Notes under the pieces: generated by a model
Databases searched by the model: none
What the model was told of the DNA's origin: nothing
What the model saw: only the letters and a program-made list of their open reading frames with translations
Source of the DNA: Balanoglossus misakiensis
Lineage: Eukaryota > Hemichordata
Direction: 5' to 3'
Assembly: GCA_040954595.2 (NCBI GenBank)
Contig: CM082586.2
Coordinates: 4,650,001-4,714,000, forward strand
DNA: 64,000 nucleotides
Part shown: in pieces, positions 45,432 to 60,000 of the stretch
Layout of the letters: each line of letters opens with the position of its first letter
Position numbering within the stretch: position 1 is the first letter of the stretch
Made by a program: the position numbers and the translations under genes

Positions 45432-47590
45432 ATGCAGGGGATAGTCTCACAGAAGCAAACATGAGCCAGGTTCCAAATTAAGATTAACCCAACATACAGA
45501 ACAAAAAAAATAAGAGCTTGAACCAAGTCTTCTTTGTGTATCCAAAATGTCTCCTGCATGATGCAAATTCATTTCATTTAATTTATCAGTTGCTATCAAA
45601 ATTCTAATGTAGCTTTGTACATTGCTATGTTTGATAATCATAGCCTGTTTGTCTTTCTTTCTTTCTTTCTTTCTTTCTTTGAAAAGGCTTGCCATTTTGT
45701 CAATCTATATGTCCAACATATAGTCTGCATGTAAACAGGAATCACTTAAATGAAATTGATGTACAGTGGTTGAAAGGCATTCCAATTATAAACGTCTTCC
45801 TGTCAACAGAGAACATTAAATTATACCCTGATTGCTTCTAAGTAGAGGCTTATTATCAGACTTTTATTCCCTGATGAACTGTTACACAATGAAAAATGAT
45901 GAGGAATCATTACGGTTATCAAGAACGGATAATTTTCTGATACTTATCCACTATGTGAGACACTGGTGGGTAGATTCCTAATAGTCTCTTTATTTGCAAT
46001 TTCTTAAAAATTATTTTTTTCAAATTGTTGTGCCAATCTGCAGCCGTGCTGGACACTAATCTGCAATCTTCAGTTCTTCCTCATTTCAATATGCAACCAC
46101 CTATACATGTTATTTTCTGACTTCTGTATCTCTGTAATTCTTTAGTTTTACGTCATGCAGGAGACTTTGGGTACCATCTTTGTTCCAAGACATTTCTGTT
46201 CGTATGTTCTGTGGTCATAAGTGAAAACACATGACTAAGCATGAAGGACGTTGCTGAAAATGACAATTCAACAAGTGTTACCATGCATGTTTGGAACCTG
46301 CTGTGATGGTGTTTGGGCCGAAGATTTCAGTTCAGACATGACATCTGAAGTCAAGCAACCGTGTGTGGCAGCTGTGTGGATCAAGTACCTACCTTGTGGC
46401 ATGCAGATGATGAATTGTCGCAAGGATGTGTTAAGTTTAACACAGAATAATGCCCACCAGTGAGAAAAAAAATGTTGATGGAATTGATCTGAGAAAAATG
46501 AGAATTTGTTGTGTGCCCTACAGTGACGGGAATCTCAAGCAAGCGATGTGACCAGATTGCACCTAAACTACATTTGTGATGCATCTCTGAGAGAACGGCC
46601 CTGCCACGTTGTTGCAGCTCTACACATTTGTGATGAGGTAATTGTAGTTGATTTTCCGGCGCTTAGAATGACTGCCTGGGTTACACACCACAGCTTCTTA
46701 TTTGTGGGCATTGTGCATTACTCAGTACATCATTGCAAAGAGCAATCTGGTCTTGATACATTTATTTGCAGTGTACATGATCCAAATTAAAGTAGGCTAT
46801 CTGTAACATTGTCTCTTTCTCACTCTCCATGAAGGTCATCTGTCAGGAAAAAGATTCATAGCAGAGAGGTGTATCAGTACTACAGGGACTTTCAAGATGT
46901 ACTGAGAGAGTCAAGAACCGTGTTCACATCATGGGTGTCTACATCAACATTGTGTTATTAGAGTGAAGGAGTATTGTGCCAACATTGTAATCTTTCGAAG
47001 ACTTGGAAACTTGCTTGAAAATAAGTGGACGAAATGGTTTGTTCAAAATTGTTTCAAAGTACTCAGTGTAAAATGTGAAAAGAACTGAATGAAAATGAAC
47101 AAAGAAAAAAATAACATACTATAACAAAATATGGAAATAATGCATATTTCCCCAGCTGAAATAGACAATGTACATACGTTGGTCAGTTCAAAAACTTACC
47201 CCAGTAGAATTCAATCTTTCTTCCTACCCTGGAAACCTGTCATTTTTTGCCTTCGAGCATTGAATATGACACAAAAGATGTATATATATTTTTGCAGTAT
47301 TTTGATGTAGTTTCATTATTTATGTGTAATTTTGGTAGACTCCAGGTCGACCTGTACAGATGAAATTTTATATGATTTTTGTTTAAATTCAGAGTTCTTT
47401 TTTGTCGTCTTTATTTCTCTGAACTTTTCATGAATGAATATTTAGGGTAAATAGACCCAGAGATGTGCATTTGAGACTAGATTCTAGTGCTTGTAAATAT
47501 TTTTTTCATGTAACATTTCAAACCAAGAAAAGAATGTATTTTATGATGTATAAAATGTACACATTACTGAAATTAAACTAAGGTATCTGA
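45432..47590 (+). other. 3' UTR of the HIVEP gene
   Basis: Follows the TGA at 45429-45431. It is AT-rich with many ATTTA/TTTAT elements, a (TTTC)n tract at 45652-45680, an ATTAAA at 46786-46791 and another at 47572-47577. The second, after a tgtaaatattttttt stretch, is a plausible end and would give a 3' UTR of about 2.15 kb. The small open frames at 46251-46463 and 46548-46790 are not supported as genes. Confidence 0.55.
45652..45680. repeat. (TTTC)n microsatellite
   Basis: Seven tandem tttc units in the HIVEP 3' UTR. Confidence 0.9.
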
Positions 47591-48565
47591 TATTTGGATG
47601 TCCTTTGCCATTTCTTGCGCTGACATCTTTTAACAAACTGGTTGATAAGAGTGTAGTTATTGTTTTCAAGGGAGATAGTCTAATTTCACTATGTTTGTTA
47701 GTTGATCTAGTCGCAGAAAGGTGATCTTCTTGACAGTGTAAATTTGGGCAGAATTTGTTTTTCGATCGAAGTTGGGAATTTAAATTACATTTTCCAGAAC
47801 ATCAAATTAAATCCCAGCGAAACGGACATCTCTACAGCATTTGTTACCCAACCTTGATTTTCAGGGGCGCCCTCTACGGCCATGATTGCCCACTCCCCCT
47901 TTGATCAGGAGTGTGTATAAAATGTAATGAAACTAAATGATATCGATTGCTCAACAAAATCAGTGACGGCATCCAGTAACCTTGTTTCCAGCGTCACTGT
48001 GATATACGATTATATGTGACGTAGGTCTGGTGCCAATATGTCGGGTCTCACATTCGATATGTAGGTTAATTTGGTTAAATTTCTTTTCTACTGTGGTGAT
48101 ACCCGAATTTCAAGGGGACCTATGTGCATGGTTGGTAGTTAACGATCACATATAAGACGTGAGAGAGAGGGAGGGAGGGGAGAGAGATGGGAATCAGTAA
48201 CGAGAAATATGTATTTGCTGGAGCTGGGAGAATAATTCCCACATACTTTATTACACTGACATACAATAACAAAAATACAGTATTTTGTCTGCAGTATTTT
48301 GTTTGTCAATAACTCGATTGTGATCATGAATGTTTCATATTGTTGTACAATCATAATTGCCACGTTTTCAACCACGTTGATCAGGAGGGCATATTTTTTC
48401 CTTCAATTCTGATTCGAAACCACGTGTCCATACTTTCAAATCTGTGTGCACTCGCATGTCAAATAGCATTGGAAAGGTGTTAAACGTTTCCTTCACTGCT
48501 GTCGGCAAACTCTCACCGGCCGTGACGTCACACAGATATCAAAGGATGGTGATAAGAGTCAAGAA
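47591..48565. other. Intergenic, nothing recognised
   Basis: About 1 kb of mixed AT-rich sequence containing one ggcgccctct motif (47871) similar to the ends of the hairpin element at 951-1169 and a short gagaggga tract near 48165. No gene is seen. Confidence 0.5.
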
Positions 48566-50112
48566 TCAACATACAATCGATTTAACACCAGCTTTGATTC
48601 CGTCACCAGTGCCTTTGAAATATGCAGATGACGTCACAAGACAAGGGTGTCGACAACAGGCCGATAAAAGCAGCGTGGAATAAATCAGCGAAATGTCACC
48701 CTCTGAGAAATACGTGTCTAGGCTGCGAGTGGCTGGAACATACTCGCAGATCACATTTTCCAGTCGAAATTTCCCGACATTGTTAATTCCATATCCGTTT
48801 TGGAAGTCAATGTGCTCACTCCTGATCACGTGATCCTTCACGTCGATGAGTCTTCTCAAGTGAAAGTGTCCTTATCTCTATAATATATATAAATTCTTCA
48901 TACATAACATTTCTAATATAGTCAATACTTGCATACATTAATTTTATATGTATATATTATTCTAAGAATCAGCTGTGTTCTTGTTGCTACAACTAGAACG
49001 AGTTTATTATTCAGTGGTACAAATCAGCCTCGTTCACGGCATTGAAACTTTGGCTGTTTGAAAGTCTTCTCTAAAAGATGCTAAATCATTGCAAAACAGA
49101 CGCGAAAGCCCAAACAGCCGCATTGTTACGGAACCGTACAATGACAATGCCACTTGAAACTGACAGAAGTTGTGTAGCGCGCGGACTGCAGCTGATTGGG
49201 CTTTCGACATGTGCGTGATTAAGGGTACGCCGCCTTTTTTCAGGGGGTAAAGAATTTGGGTACGTCACGTCAGCAATTGCTTTCAGCCAATACGAGTGTT
49301 ACAGCGATTATTTTTCTATTGCCAGTCCTGCTTTGTTCTCAAGGTATTGCAGAAGAATTTTTTTTTCCCTCCGTACCATTCGCTAACATGTTTTTCAAAA
49401 ATCCTCCATCCCACCCGAAATCAAATGGTCCACCCCTAAACATGAACACAGCGCCCTTTTGCACACGAACCACCTGTTGCGTCTTTCGCAAATGCCAGAG
49501 CTCTGAGCACGACACGCAGCTAGAAAAATGTCACAAAATGTTAAGAGGTCATTTTGTAATACAAAAATGAGCACCATAGAAAATAAATACAAATGGTATA
49601 TATAAAACAAAATGGCGGATGACGAGCTTCTTTCTTCATACGAAAATCTAATTCTACTAATTATTTGACTTTAATTCAAGAACCGTCGCCATATCCAACA
49701 CAACTGTCATAAAATCTGCAATCATTGAAGCAATCGTCATTTCCAACTCAAGTCTCTAACTTCTCACAAAGAAAATCGGTACCGCGTGCGAATATGCTTG
49801 TCCCTGAACCGACTTTCTCTGGCTCTATGCTGCTCTGCCAACTGTGTAGCGTCGTCGCGTGACAAAATTTCTGTCCAAGTATTCCGACTTTCGTATCTCA
49901 GTACTGAATCAAACGGTAAAGCTTTCGTTTATAAACCCAGTTCCATGCGCAGTCGCTGTAGATGCCACACGTCACTGTTCTAATATTTATAGCTAGTCAG
50001 TTATAGCTTCGTTTACTAACCTAAACGTTCTTTGAAGGCAACAGTTGCACGAGCTGCAGATGCCTTGATTATCTTGATCAGCAGTCTTCCGCTTTGACTC
50101 CATCGTTACCAT
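48566..50112 (-). CDS. Possible two-exon gene for a 126-aa protein of unknown function
   Basis: The ATG at 50110-50112 has a strong start context (gccatgg). It opens a 92-base exon (50021-50112) encoding a hydrophilic, Cys-containing segment (ESKRKTADQDNQ, then CSSCNCC). This exon ends at a GTTAGT donor in phase 2. A candidate acceptor (ttcacttgag) before 48854 leads into a 289-base frame in the matching phase, which contains KFRLENVICEYVPATRSLD and stops at 48566. The phase match and the start context are the support. No family is recognised, and the join could be chance (one in three for phase). Confidence 0.3.
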
Positions 50113-50549
50113 GGCTACACCTTTCGCTTGTGTTCAATATAAAGTTCACTTTATGGTATATGTACAATTAATTGCGCCCTATGTACAAAAGAAGTGCCGT
50201 GGTGACGTCACCTGACGTCACTGTAAGAGAAAATGGCAGCGTCTGAAGTAATGCAAGAAGCACAGTAACTTCCAGACATGCGCAGCGGATTTATATGGTG
50301 AATAACTAAAGCGCGTTATATTTCACGCATAATATCCAGACAAAATGCATTATGCAAAATTGGAACGTGCTCTCATGAATATTTCAAGAATTACATGAAA
50401 CATACTACATTGTAGTTTATACCACGAACAATGTTTGGCTTTGCGGGGAAATGTGACTTCACATCTCTCGAAGTCTTTTTCTTGCGAGTTTTGCACTCCC
50501 ACGTTAAACAGACTATTAAAGCGTCGAGCAGCCTCGTTGCGCGCGCAGA
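50113..50549. other. Short intergenic stretch
   Basis: Lies between the candidate start at 50112 and the stop of the coiled-coil exon at 50550. No coding feature is recognised. It probably contains 3' UTR of the coiled-coil gene (minus) and promoter sequence for the candidate small gene. Confidence 0.4.
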
Positions 50550-51425
50550 CTAAAATGGCGATTCTTTGGTGTCGCTTCGATCCAAGTTTTCCCTCCTGAC
50601 AAAACTTCTGCTCCGAAGGAGATTTCGTTTGAGAAGGATGACGCTGTTGTAACTGCATTGGAGGTGCTGGCTCTGCTCGTCGAGTTTCCGGCGCAGTTCT
50701 CCGACCACCCGCTTTAGCCTCTCTTTCCGGTGAAGCGTCAGCTGCTGCTGGAATTTCACTTTCTCCTGTGAGCGTATGACGTCCTCCTCTTGCGCCAGGC
50801 GGATCTTTTCGTCCACCGCCACTTTCTCGTCGCGCAGGCGCTTCACCTTCTGCTCCAAGCTCTCCTGAATCTGCCCGATGCTTCGGGCCTTGGTCGGGTC
50901 CTCCGGGGACGGCCGACTGTGGCCGAAGTTTGTCCGAGTTTTGTCGATGGTGAAGGACTCCGTGGAGGCAATGTTTAGGCAGTAGTCGGCGCAGTTGGAG
51001 TCGATGGACTCCACAGAGGAAGATCTCTCCAAAGTATTATCATTAATCTCACACGTGGAATTGTATGCCGAATCCAGCTCCAGGTTCAAATCGTACTCAT
51101 TTTTGTTTGGCGACTCAGAGGGCATCCTATAGCTCACGAACTCGGTGTTGGAATTAATCTCATCCGTGAATTTACCCCGTTTGCTTTCTATGGAATCTGG
51201 GCACACAGACACAGTCATAGAGTTGTCCAACTCCGCTGGTATTTGCAACTTCTCCACTGTGGCGGCGCTGTCCATCAAACTCAATAATCGCATCTTTTTG
51301 CACACCCGCAGACTGTCAAGAGCAGACGAGCTCAGTTTCTCGATATTCTCTGATTTTTCGACGACGGGGCACTTGATTCTCGCTTGTTTCTTGTCTTTCG
51401 GTGTACTTGTAAGCTTTGAGGATAT
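50550..51425 (-). CDS. Terminal coding exon of a coiled-coil protein (partial)
   Basis: An open frame of 291 codons plus stop, preceded by a good acceptor (polypyrimidine-rich, ..tatcttgcag before 51425), so this is a last exon rather than a whole gene. It begins ISSKLTSTPKDKKQ. The first 180 residues are Ser/Asn/Asp-rich and probably disordered. Residues from about 185 to 275 form a strong coiled coil (SLEQKVKRLRDEKVAVDEKI, then KERLKRVVGELRRKLDEQSQ), followed by a basic tail (LKRNLLRSRSFVRRENL). The first helix faintly recalls the Shroom ASD2 region, but the segment is too short and I do not assign it. The upstream exon may be 60521-60717, which ends in the required phase 0. Confidence 0.72.
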   Translation of the reverse strand: MSSKLTSTPKDKKQARIKCPVVEKSENIEKLSSSALDSLRVCKKMRLLSLMDSAATVEKLQIPAELDNSMTVSVCPDSIESKRGKFTDEINSNTEFVSYRMPSESPNKNEYDLNLELDSAYNSTCEINDNTLERSSSVESIDSNCADYCLNIASTESFTIDKTRTNFGHSRPSPEDPTKARSIGQIQESLEQKVKRLRDEKVAVDEKIRLAQEEDVIRSQEKVKFQQQLTLHRKERLKRVVGELRRKLDEQSQHLQCSYNSVILLKRNLLRSRSFVRRENLDRSDTKESPF

Positions 51426-54000
51426 CTGCAAGATAAAATTCAATTGGTTTCAGTGAAAAGACAACACAAATGCGTATCTGCACTCGCGGCCAATTTTCTT
51501 CAACGTTAAAATATTCAGAAAGCTTGCTAACCGTCTTAAGACATGCTGAAAAATTGATCGAGATAAAATAGGGCATGTCGAAGCTTAGTTTATGCGCCCT
51601 GGTTACGTGACGTCATTAGCTTGAACTGTCTGAGTCCGATGCATATTCTAGTTCTTCCTTTCTGGGGACATTGTACTTTCATCGTGGGGGTAGTTCTGAG
51701 AATGCGCGAACGAATTGTCGCGTTTTAAATTCAAAATGGCCGCCAATCGCTGTGTTAACTCTATGTAGGAAAATGAAAGCAGTGATTTTGACGGAAACAA
51801 GATGGCGAAAACCATGTTTTCTTCTTGGTTAACCTTTAAAAATACTCCTCACTCACTTTAATATACTAGTAGCACAGTTTTGAACGATTAAGAGGATTGT
51901 CATTTTCCTGAAAATCTGTCCCGAAGCGCATAATACCAAGAACATCACGATTGTGTGCGAGTTTCTCGTTTTCTCCCCAAGACCATTTCTCATTAAATGG
52001 CAGCGACTCCCCCTTCGATGATCATCAGGTCTTACGTGGGACGTAATTCCGGAAACGCCGCGGGCTCAGATATAATGTACACCATATTGATAACATTTTC
52101 CATCATTTAGCTGAGAATCAAGTTTCTTGCAAAAAAATATCCCCCGGGGCTCAGACAAGCAGCCAGATTGCTTATCAGGTATCGAGATTTGAAGGGAAAA
52201 GACTGGTTGTACTTCGCTCGCATATTCTTTAATTAAACCGTGCTCTGGGGGTTGGGATTTTTGAAAGCCATGCAAGTCGTAACAATTATTCAAAACGTTA
52301 TGAAGGACATAATCTCGGAGAGCCAGGTGACCATGGACCGAGAGACATTAGATTTGAATATTCTATTATTATGCGCTTTCAGAAGGAGCGATCACTGACG
52401 TCATGGGATTAGTATCCGTTGAGGTAGAAAGTGATAATATCCGTACAGATAATAAGTTTTCAACGGAAAAGACACTTATATTTCGATATAACGTCATTCC
52501 TACTACCTAACTAGACGTCACATTTAAAAAAAAATCATCATGGCGACTTGTCCACTTTATCAGGTCTATCTGGTCTAAAAGAGCGCACTGTTCACTAGAA
52601 ACTGTTCCCCTGGCAACAGCAACCGAAATCTAGAAAGTTATGCTTAAATATGTTATCCAGTTGTCGCAGTCGCAACCGCAACCAGGGACCTCTGCGGACA
52701 ATTACCATAAATTTCACAACAATCAATACTGAAATGTACCACATCAATAAAGATAAATGTTGACAGCCCCACTGTTCGCCGGCATTGCTATAAAATAATC
52801 GATTTTTACACTAAATGTACCGGCAGGGGCGATATTGACTGCAAGTTGAGAATGCGAGCCACGGATAACGTGGCGGAACGACCAGCAGCTTTTACGTCAT
52901 CGTATCACTAACTTAATATCTCTTGTTCGTCTGGAGCTTCTATAGTAGGGAGCGTTTGGAAATATCAGCATCGGTTTAGCGAGATAAAGGTCAAGGAGCG
53001 AAAAGAATGTCACTTAGCACTGCATTAACGGCTGGTAATTCATCATTTGATGATTAACGGTCTTGCCGCACAAAGTGGTGTGAGAAACCACCTCCCTTCA
53101 TCAATTACTGAAATCTGAGCAGCGGCGCGCTGGGACGACTGAAAGCTTGGACTGTCGTTCATTACCTGGTTATTAAACCCCGTGTGGAGAAGCAAGATTG
53201 GCAATGGAGCGATGAAGTTGCGATGACGTTGTTCATTTTGAAGTGCGTGGATTTGAAAAGGTTCAAATGTCTATTTTCAGCGAAGGGTCGAAAATAGCAA
53301 TCGATCGATTCAACGATAGTCTCGCAGTGTCGCTTGACGTCATCGCTATAAAGGCCGACAATTTCAAAGAGTGGGATTTTGTAACTCAAATACGAGGAAA
53401 TTATTTTGAGTCGCCGAGCTAATTTGAGTCGTGAAAAGACGTCTGGTCCACATAAGACTTCATAAGACTTCAACTAAACATGACTCAGCCAGAATCGTGA
53501 TGAAACATCTAGTCAATCGTGAATCATAGATTTACTTCAGGGAAATAGTCACCATTTTCTGCATTTTAGGGGCCTCTGCTTCGTCACGTGGTTGGTTCAT
53601 TGTAGAGCGAGCCATTCGGCAAATCTAGGTTGTTTACTGCCCTGTTTTGGCATCAAACGGCCAACGTGTCATAACAAATTTAAATCCCCAATGTTGGACT
53701 TCCTGTGGATATTGAACACATTACCAATGTAAATCTTCTGTAAGCCAAACGACTTTATCAAACCAACATTAAGATGAAACCGCGCATGACATCGTCCGTG
53801 CCCAAAGGCGCTTAACATCAACTATGACTGATACAGTTGCATAAATTGCTCCCCTGGGATGCAGTCCACTGCCCTTGAAAAAATCACCTGAGCCACACGT
53901 GAAGGTAAAACGCAATAACATTCAAAATGTCATGAATATACTTTGATTTATAGAGAGAAATTTATAAATGTATATCCTAATACAAAGACGTTTCCCCATT

Positions 54001-54001
54001 A

Positions 54002-54036
<35 letters not shown>

Positions 54037-54048
54037 CGATTGATTGAG
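54001..54048. repeat. (GATT)n microsatellite
   Basis: Tandem gatt units with a few substitutions at the right end. Confidence 0.9.
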
Positions 54049-57000
54049 TTATTGTTATTGATTGTTTTGTCGAGGACATACTGGTAGATGATTGTCGAAT
54101 GACTTTATGCACATTCTAGTAAAGAATTGATGTCGTCTGCACACACTATTCCCGTCAAATTAAGTATATAATAGGATATGTCACTAAATGACATGAATCA
54201 CTCGGCATAAAATCAACGGTTGTCGGAGTCATTTAAGGTTCATCTAATGGCGCAAGCGCAGTCGATGAGCTTCGAGTCACCCAATTAATTCCGTGTTTAG
54301 CCATCATTTAGCAATATATATGTACAATTTAAATATCGGGAATTCTTTGAGTCGTGCGACAACAAAGCCGACGCCATTTTGACGAAACTCGCGTCTTGCC
54401 GGAAAACGACCATAATAAATTCAGTGTTTGCTCTGATAATTTTCTCAGGCGTGCCCGATGCAGACTCGCAGACAATGGGCCCCGTCAAGGCTGTACGTTC
54501 TCCGGAGAAGACGTGAATAATAACCTCGATATTTACGCTGATTTCTGTAACGACTGACAGAAACATATGCGCTGTTATATCCAATTTAGAATTTGGGACG
54601 ATTTCCTGATGATCGTGCTCATTGCTATTCAGGTCAAACGACTCGATTTGAACGTTTTTAATAACCTCTCCGACAGAGGCCAACGGGAAGCTAAACAAAC
54701 AATGAAATTGGCGGGATCAGTTCTAAATTTCATCTCGACAAACAGATCCTCTCTTCTAACTATATTTCTTCCTTCTTTGTAAAATTATTGCTGAATAATT
54801 GTTTCATAAAATCGAGAAGAAGTTAAACGTACGTATGTATTTTACATGTATTTAACTTAAAATACAGGCATTTGTAAAATTTCATCATATTTCGGAACAA
54901 TTTATTGGGAATAATATTTACACACCGGGACAAAAAGAGATAAATGAAATTTGGAACTGAAGAAATCAATCATATCGCTAAATAACTAGAATGGTTGCAT
55001 AAAATTATGCTGAACAGTCAAACATGTTTATATTTTCATGTAGTTTTTTATGAGTCGAGTTCGACGTTGAAACCATTGAACCTTGATATGATCATCACAT
55101 CTTCGGTCTTGACCCTGTGCCAAGAATGAGTAGTATACGCGTATTTACTATGTGAAACAGTTTGCAGAGACAGCAACGAGAAATTTCTAAGTGGTCTGAC
55201 CGACTGCTATGAGTCACTGACAACGATGAATGTACACCGGTGAAAAACCACCTAAATATTAAATGAACATTAAGCCTTCATTCGAAATAACCAGTATGGT
55301 TGCACTTTCTATAATTTGAAAATTAGTAACTTATTTATATGATCACAATATTAATTTATAGAATCATAATATTAAACCAAGAAATTTATATTCCTTTATT
55401 TTTTGCCGCATTGAGAATAACCTCGTATTATCTATATAATTTTCCTTTCGACGACTATGATTATTACACATGAAAAATCACCTTTTATTAAACGAAATAT
55501 AAAATCACGAGCATAATTGACTGCGCTTGATGACGTAACGTCGAGCGCGTGTTCTATACAAACTGCGAATTATTATTCGGAATCGTCTTCTGGTCCACGG
55601 GAGGAAATTCGGCCATGGATTAATTGGCTGTTTAATATCTGAGATCTAAATTTACTCATTTCAGAGGGGAAAATCATAAAACAGTTAAAATGTTACAGAA
55701 GATATATTGGCAACAGAGCACGTCGGTTGTGCACTTGGGGCCGCTTCAACTTCGCGGCGAGTCGTCTCCACTTAACGAAACAGGTCACGCATACAATATC
55801 CGTACGACCACGAAATTTGACATGACGTACGATGAAATTCATGATAAAATGATCTGGGATTTGGCGCGGTTTACATTTTCAGTCAATATTTCACAACGTC
55901 GGCGGCAAGAAATTACCTTACAATATATCGACAAAAGACAGCATGATAAAATAAAGATGACGGGGCTAGCCTTGGCAATTATTCCGCAGTCTTGCGCCCG
56001 ATATCAAGTAAATCGGTCGAAGCGTTTTGAAACCCTTTCCAGTTCTTGACTTAGTGTTCCTTTATGAAAAACAAGGATAATTTTCAAGATTGAGGTGAAA
56101 ATTAAGAAGAAAGAGCGATATTTTACCTGTACCGTCGTATTCTGTGCTCTTCGTCAATGACACATACTGAATATGCTAATTGGAATTCAGCCGGTTAGTC
56201 TCATAGAGTGCGTTCGCCACATCCCCTGATGTATTAGCCTGAATAATCAACCCAGTGTAATTCTCCCCAGAATTGACTTCCTAGCTAAATTGACCAATCA
56301 GCAGCCTCCGCTGCATGAACTTTGACCTTAACCGACATGGTCCCCAACTCACTCGCCGGAATTACGCACACACAGTAATATTGTTTTCTCCGCAAGAGCT
56401 TGAAGCATTTGCCATCGGCTTTTTTTCTCTCGCAGAATTGATTATTGATATGATGGCAGACAAAACGACTGTTTGGAATTTCAGTATCTACACATTTTTC
56501 TCCCTCTGTCCATTTGATTTATGACAAAAGTGGACATGGCTCACTTGAACGACATCCAAATCGATGTGATCGATATTAATTACATTAGGTTTTTACACCG
56601 TCTTGGTGACGGATATTTTATTCTTGATAGCATGGCGTTTTTCTTAGAAGATTTGCGGGGAGAATACGCTACCGTCTGATCGATGCACGACGACCCTCCT
56701 TTGCCGTGTCAAGCGTGGAATATCGATCGGTGGGCGTTACCATGGTGACCGGAGGCCAAGATTGGGAGGAAAGACGAAGACGCCGTGTAATATTAAAAGA
56801 TACAATACTATAGCTGTCGCGTCCCGTTACAAAGCGTTTGACGGACACTTATGCGTTTTCCTTCCCATCTGACACGAACAATCATCAGTTGTCGTGCCGG
56901 TCATGCTTCGTGATACATGTAGGCCTATTATTACCGGGAGTTGACGTAGTAATTTGTTTTATTCAGTCAAATTTTATCTAAAATATTTATTTATTTTCTG

Positions 57001-60000
57001 TTGACCTACCGTTTAATAAATTTTCGGAATGTGTTTTACTGTGTCAAATGCACCGAGTCCTATGGTTCCAAACCTCTGAATCAGGCATGTTGAACCGATG
57101 TCCTGTTTGTGTATGGCCAGTATTTGTATCATAAACAACTCGCTGAATTTTAAGTCCGCACTAGAAATCAATGATCGGCAGCAATCCGGGTCGTGTGTAA
57201 ACAGACAAGCTTATTACAGGGCTTATGTCTGGGTTTGCATGGAATTCAACTCGGGGACCGAATTAATAAGCAAATCGACATCTCATCATCCAGAGGCGTT
57301 CTTATTACTGTCGTAAACACACCGGGTAGTTTTTACGACACTGCAGCCAGTTTCAGCTGCTTTCCCGAGAACGTTAACCTCTAAATCATGGATATGGTGT
57401 GTCAGCGCTTTTTGGCAAGTGCTGTAAATCATCGTCAAAACAAGCAAAACCAAACTACTGACAGTTAAGGTGATAAGTTAGCAGCTAATTGTGCGTGAAT
57501 AATTACATTAACGTGAAATATTTCTCGAACTCGCGATTGAATTTGATAAAACACAATGACATTTATTACTTCAGAGTAATTGTATTTTAGATATGTTTAT
57601 CATTGATGAGCAATAGATCTGATCATAGAAATCTAAGACATGAATCCGTGTAATTGTCTGGGAGGAATAACGCTGATGTCCTCCATTCACCCAGCCACCC
57701 TCGGGCCCATCATTACATCTCAGTGTTGAGGGCGCCACATCATCTTCAGGAAGGCAATCGTCTCTCTATTGAATATGACGTAACGACCTCTCTTGTTGAC
57801 GATGCCGAAAAACACTCTACTCAGAATCAGCGGACATTGATCCATATATTGACGCCGATATTTCATTTGCACCGCGAAAAATTGCCGTAATCAATAAAAA
57901 ATTACCGCCCACGTACTTGATGAAGTGTAAATTAGTGCGTTGACAATGAATAGCCAATCATATCACAGTAACCGATGGCAGTTTAATTTTAGATAATTGA
58001 TTATCACATGGTGTGCTCTGGTAATTGACACATCTGATTTTATTTACTTTAATTAGATCCTGCAGATATTTGCCAAACAAAAATTACCCAGATTCATCCG
58101 AAAACAAAGTTGATGGTCACCAGTGTCTAATGTATGGAAATACATGAATTAGGCTATTTATTCAATTTGCTTTGGAAAGATTAAGTTCTCTGGCTTACGA
58201 AGATGGGGATTAACAACCACTGCCACAAAATCCTTCAAGTGTCGATAATGATCACTGCCCTAGTTTGGCGAGCGTTTTTTTTTAAATTATTTTTTTTTTC
58301 CAATTGCAGAGATGGGGTTGAGTCATCTTCAACTTCCTGCTGGTGACCTCTGACCAGATTTTATATCGCTATCGTGATGTACTCTTGTAAATTTTTAAAA
58401 TGCGCGATGGCCCTGGATTCTGTGATCACACGAGTCGGTGAGTCACGCGTTAGTCAGAGTTTTAAGATATCTCTACTCATGTTAAATGCTTTTAATTTGA
58501 GTATCTTTGCACAACATAATAATTTGTAGTGAATGCATGCTTGCTGTCGGTGGTGAACGGCACCTGTCGGTGGCGGCGCCAGTCAACGTTCATTCCAAAG
58601 GCGAAAGTCATTACAGCCTCGAGGTCAGCTCCCATTTTAATTATCAGGTATTTTTCTCTCAGAAAATCCACCAGCCCTTTGCTGCTTTACAAACCTGTTG
58701 TTCGAGACAGCAACTTCATTTTGAATGCGCTGGCTCAGCGCCTTTCAACGTTCATGCCACTCCAACACAAGTTCACAGAGTCGGCATTCTTTCCTCGCAG
58801 ACATATTTCAATGAGGCTGAACCAGATTCACTTCCGGCCACGCGGCGTCGGGGCGTAACGGACATTCGTCTTTTTTGTCGCGATCTAAAAGCTTTACGCT
58901 GTACTTTCACAATCAGGACAATGCGTGAGCCAAGCCCCGATATAGGTCAACCACAGAGATCAAACCCCGAGCACAAAGATGTCTGGCCCAACTCCTGGTA
59001 CTTTACACCATGCATTCATTTGATGCATAGCATACTTAGCACTGATAAGTGTAGGAACACGAAATGATGGGTTTGTTTGACTCATAAAATAGTGTTCACA
59101 CTAAGCGACCTAACGCGAAATTTTGCTTTGTAAGATAACGTAGGTGATATGGAATTTATGGGTGTTTAGGTTGTGCGTTGGGATAAGTAAGTTTGGCAGA
59201 GTGGTTGGGTGATGAACCGGTGTACAGTTTAGTGTGTTTTGTTTGCGGATTACACTTGAGCGTTTGGAGAATACGACACTGTTTTGTCAATAGAGGGCAA
59301 TTGTAAATTCCTCAATCAGAGGCAAAGAAGCGACTTTCACTAAAGGTGTAGACAGTATGCGACGCCATGATGACCGGGGGCGTGATTCCAGACAAACGTG
59401 CTTTGAGGAAATACAGAGCGATGCAATAGCAACGGGACTACGTTTTTAAAACTCAATCATTCCGTTGAAACTTTGTAATTTTAGCGCGTAGTCAGGTGTG
59501 CATGGACGCGTAGATTGACAGGGAAATCCTATCGTCACCAAGAAACGACGGCTGCAGGTATTTTGAAAATTCCAAATTTGCTGCAGTCACTTGCTCCACT
59601 GTGAGGATGGGTGGGCAATGAAGGCTGAAAATTCAGATTAATTGTCTTAAATCGTGACACGTCACCCGCGGCGTAGGCAAAGACGCAGTGTTGAACTGAT
59701 TCGGCTATTCCGTGACGTGTGATTTACTGCGTCCGCGTTCCACAACCAGCGTACATGTATATCGTGACGTGACGACCTGCATGTGGATGACCGCAGCGCC
59801 AACCGTGTCTAATAAGTACGTATTACAGTTAAAACACCAGTCGCATAAATCACCAAGGCCATCATTACTTTCACGATTTTGAAAACAGCCGACACAAGCA
59901 TACCCGCACCGTACCCGTCCACCGTTCACAGTTTACAGGGCACGCTCACCTCTTTTCACACCCCGTCCTTTCATACCGACTGTACGCGTAGTGGAGTGTG

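Noticed and set aside
49256-49570. Plus-strand ORF with a signal-peptide-like hydrophobic stretch
   Set aside because: It has no ATG before the hydrophobic segment, and the rest is unlike any protein I recognise.
54297-54698. 133-residue minus-strand ORF
   Set aside because: It starts at a TTG, has no family resemblance, and stop-free length alone is weak evidence in this AT-rich stretch.
58507-59067. 186-residue plus-strand ORF
   Set aside because: The frame starts at a TTG; composition is random-looking, with no domain, splice signals or neighbours to support it.
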